35,343 bases of DNA, from contig JAHDQF010000007.1 in the NCBI GenBank assembly GCA_018433945.1, forward strand, positions 1 to 35,343, read 5' to 3'. This DNA comes from Proteiniphilum sp. Its GTDB lineage: Bacteria; Bacteroidota; Bacteroidia; Bacteroidales; Dysgonomonadaceae. Positions 35,282 to 35,343 of this stretch are shown here, in pieces. Below the pieces are notes generated by a model. The model was given only the letters and a program-made list of their open reading frames with translations, had not been told where the DNA came from and ran no database searches. The stretch's first letter is position 1; every line of letters starts with the position of its first letter. The translations under genes and the position numbers were made by a program.

Positions 35282-35343
35282 AAGTTGGTAAACTTATGGG
35301 TTTTGTGCCTTGATTTAAGTGTTTGTCATGGTTTTGTTCGGTA

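Noticed and set aside
35282-35343. Possible start or end of a recombinase gene at the right edge
   Set aside because: Open frames exist on both strands but are too short and show no recognisable motif.

Overview
This window looks like chromosomal core DNA from a Bacteroidales bacterium, most likely near Dysgonomonadaceae/Porphyromonadaceae (Proteiniphilum- or Petrimonas-like). The family-level placement is inference. Four things support the order-level placement. The promoters are of the Bacteroidetes type, with a TAnnTTTG -7 element and, in six cases, a TTG about 19-20 nt upstream. The gene content is typical: NigD-like lipoprotein, DUF2723/GT117 membrane protein, BT_3928-type DoxX protein, stand-alone PASTA protein, OMP_b-brl_3 protein and DUF2807 protein. 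Several gene orders are also typical of the order: tRNA-Glu/rpsT, PASTA/rluD/ddl/acyltransferase, and DUF1599/DoxX/tpiA/SPOR/folE. Shine-Dalgarno sequences are weak throughout. No rRNA, CRISPR array, prophage or complete insertion sequence is visible.

Layout. (1) 1-5433, minus strand: gyrB, ldcA, a K+/H+ antiporter and a 3'-truncated M28 peptidase lipoprotein, closely packed behind one recognisable promoter upstream of gyrB. (2) 5658-6166, minus: tRNA-Glu and rpsT with promoter and terminator. (3) 6257-6630, plus: rpmH (L34), with a leader that carries two tiny overlapping ORFs. (4) 6756-11288, plus: PASTA protein, RluD-type pseudouridine synthase, Ddl, a PlsC-like acyltransferase and a NigD-like lipoprotein. 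This is a cell-envelope run, and it ends in a 17-nt convergent overlap with a secreted tandem-TonB_C protein. (5) 12319-14121, plus: typA/bipA. It converges on folE, with a separate terminator for each strand. (6) 14206-18053, minus: DUF1599, DoxX/BT_3928, tpiA, SPOR protein, folE. (7) 18196-19727, minus: M23 peptidase with LysM, and ndk. (8) 20197-26816, plus: a 1158-residue DUF2723 membrane protein, a polysaccharide deacetylase and an outer-membrane beta-barrel protein. (9) 27080-33798, plus: a tripartite MacAB/TolC-type export operon (ATPase, two permeases, adaptor, TolC-like channel) ending in a DUF2807 beta-repeat protein and a strong terminator. (10) 33887-35143, minus: an AT-richer AAA_14/DUF4143 ATPase, followed by a strong hairpin and an 11-bp tandem repeat at the window edge.

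Most of the window is ordinary housekeeping and envelope DNA, and I do not see a clear new defence, CRISPR or biosynthetic system. The most distinctive non-coding signal is a pair of 7-bp tandem-repeat arrays with a shared TAAGC core but opposite orientation. They fill the two gaps on either side of the second export permease gene. Other points worth checking are the overlapping mini-ORF leader of rpmH, the soluble tandem-TonB_C protein and the hairpin/direct-repeat cluster at the right edge.
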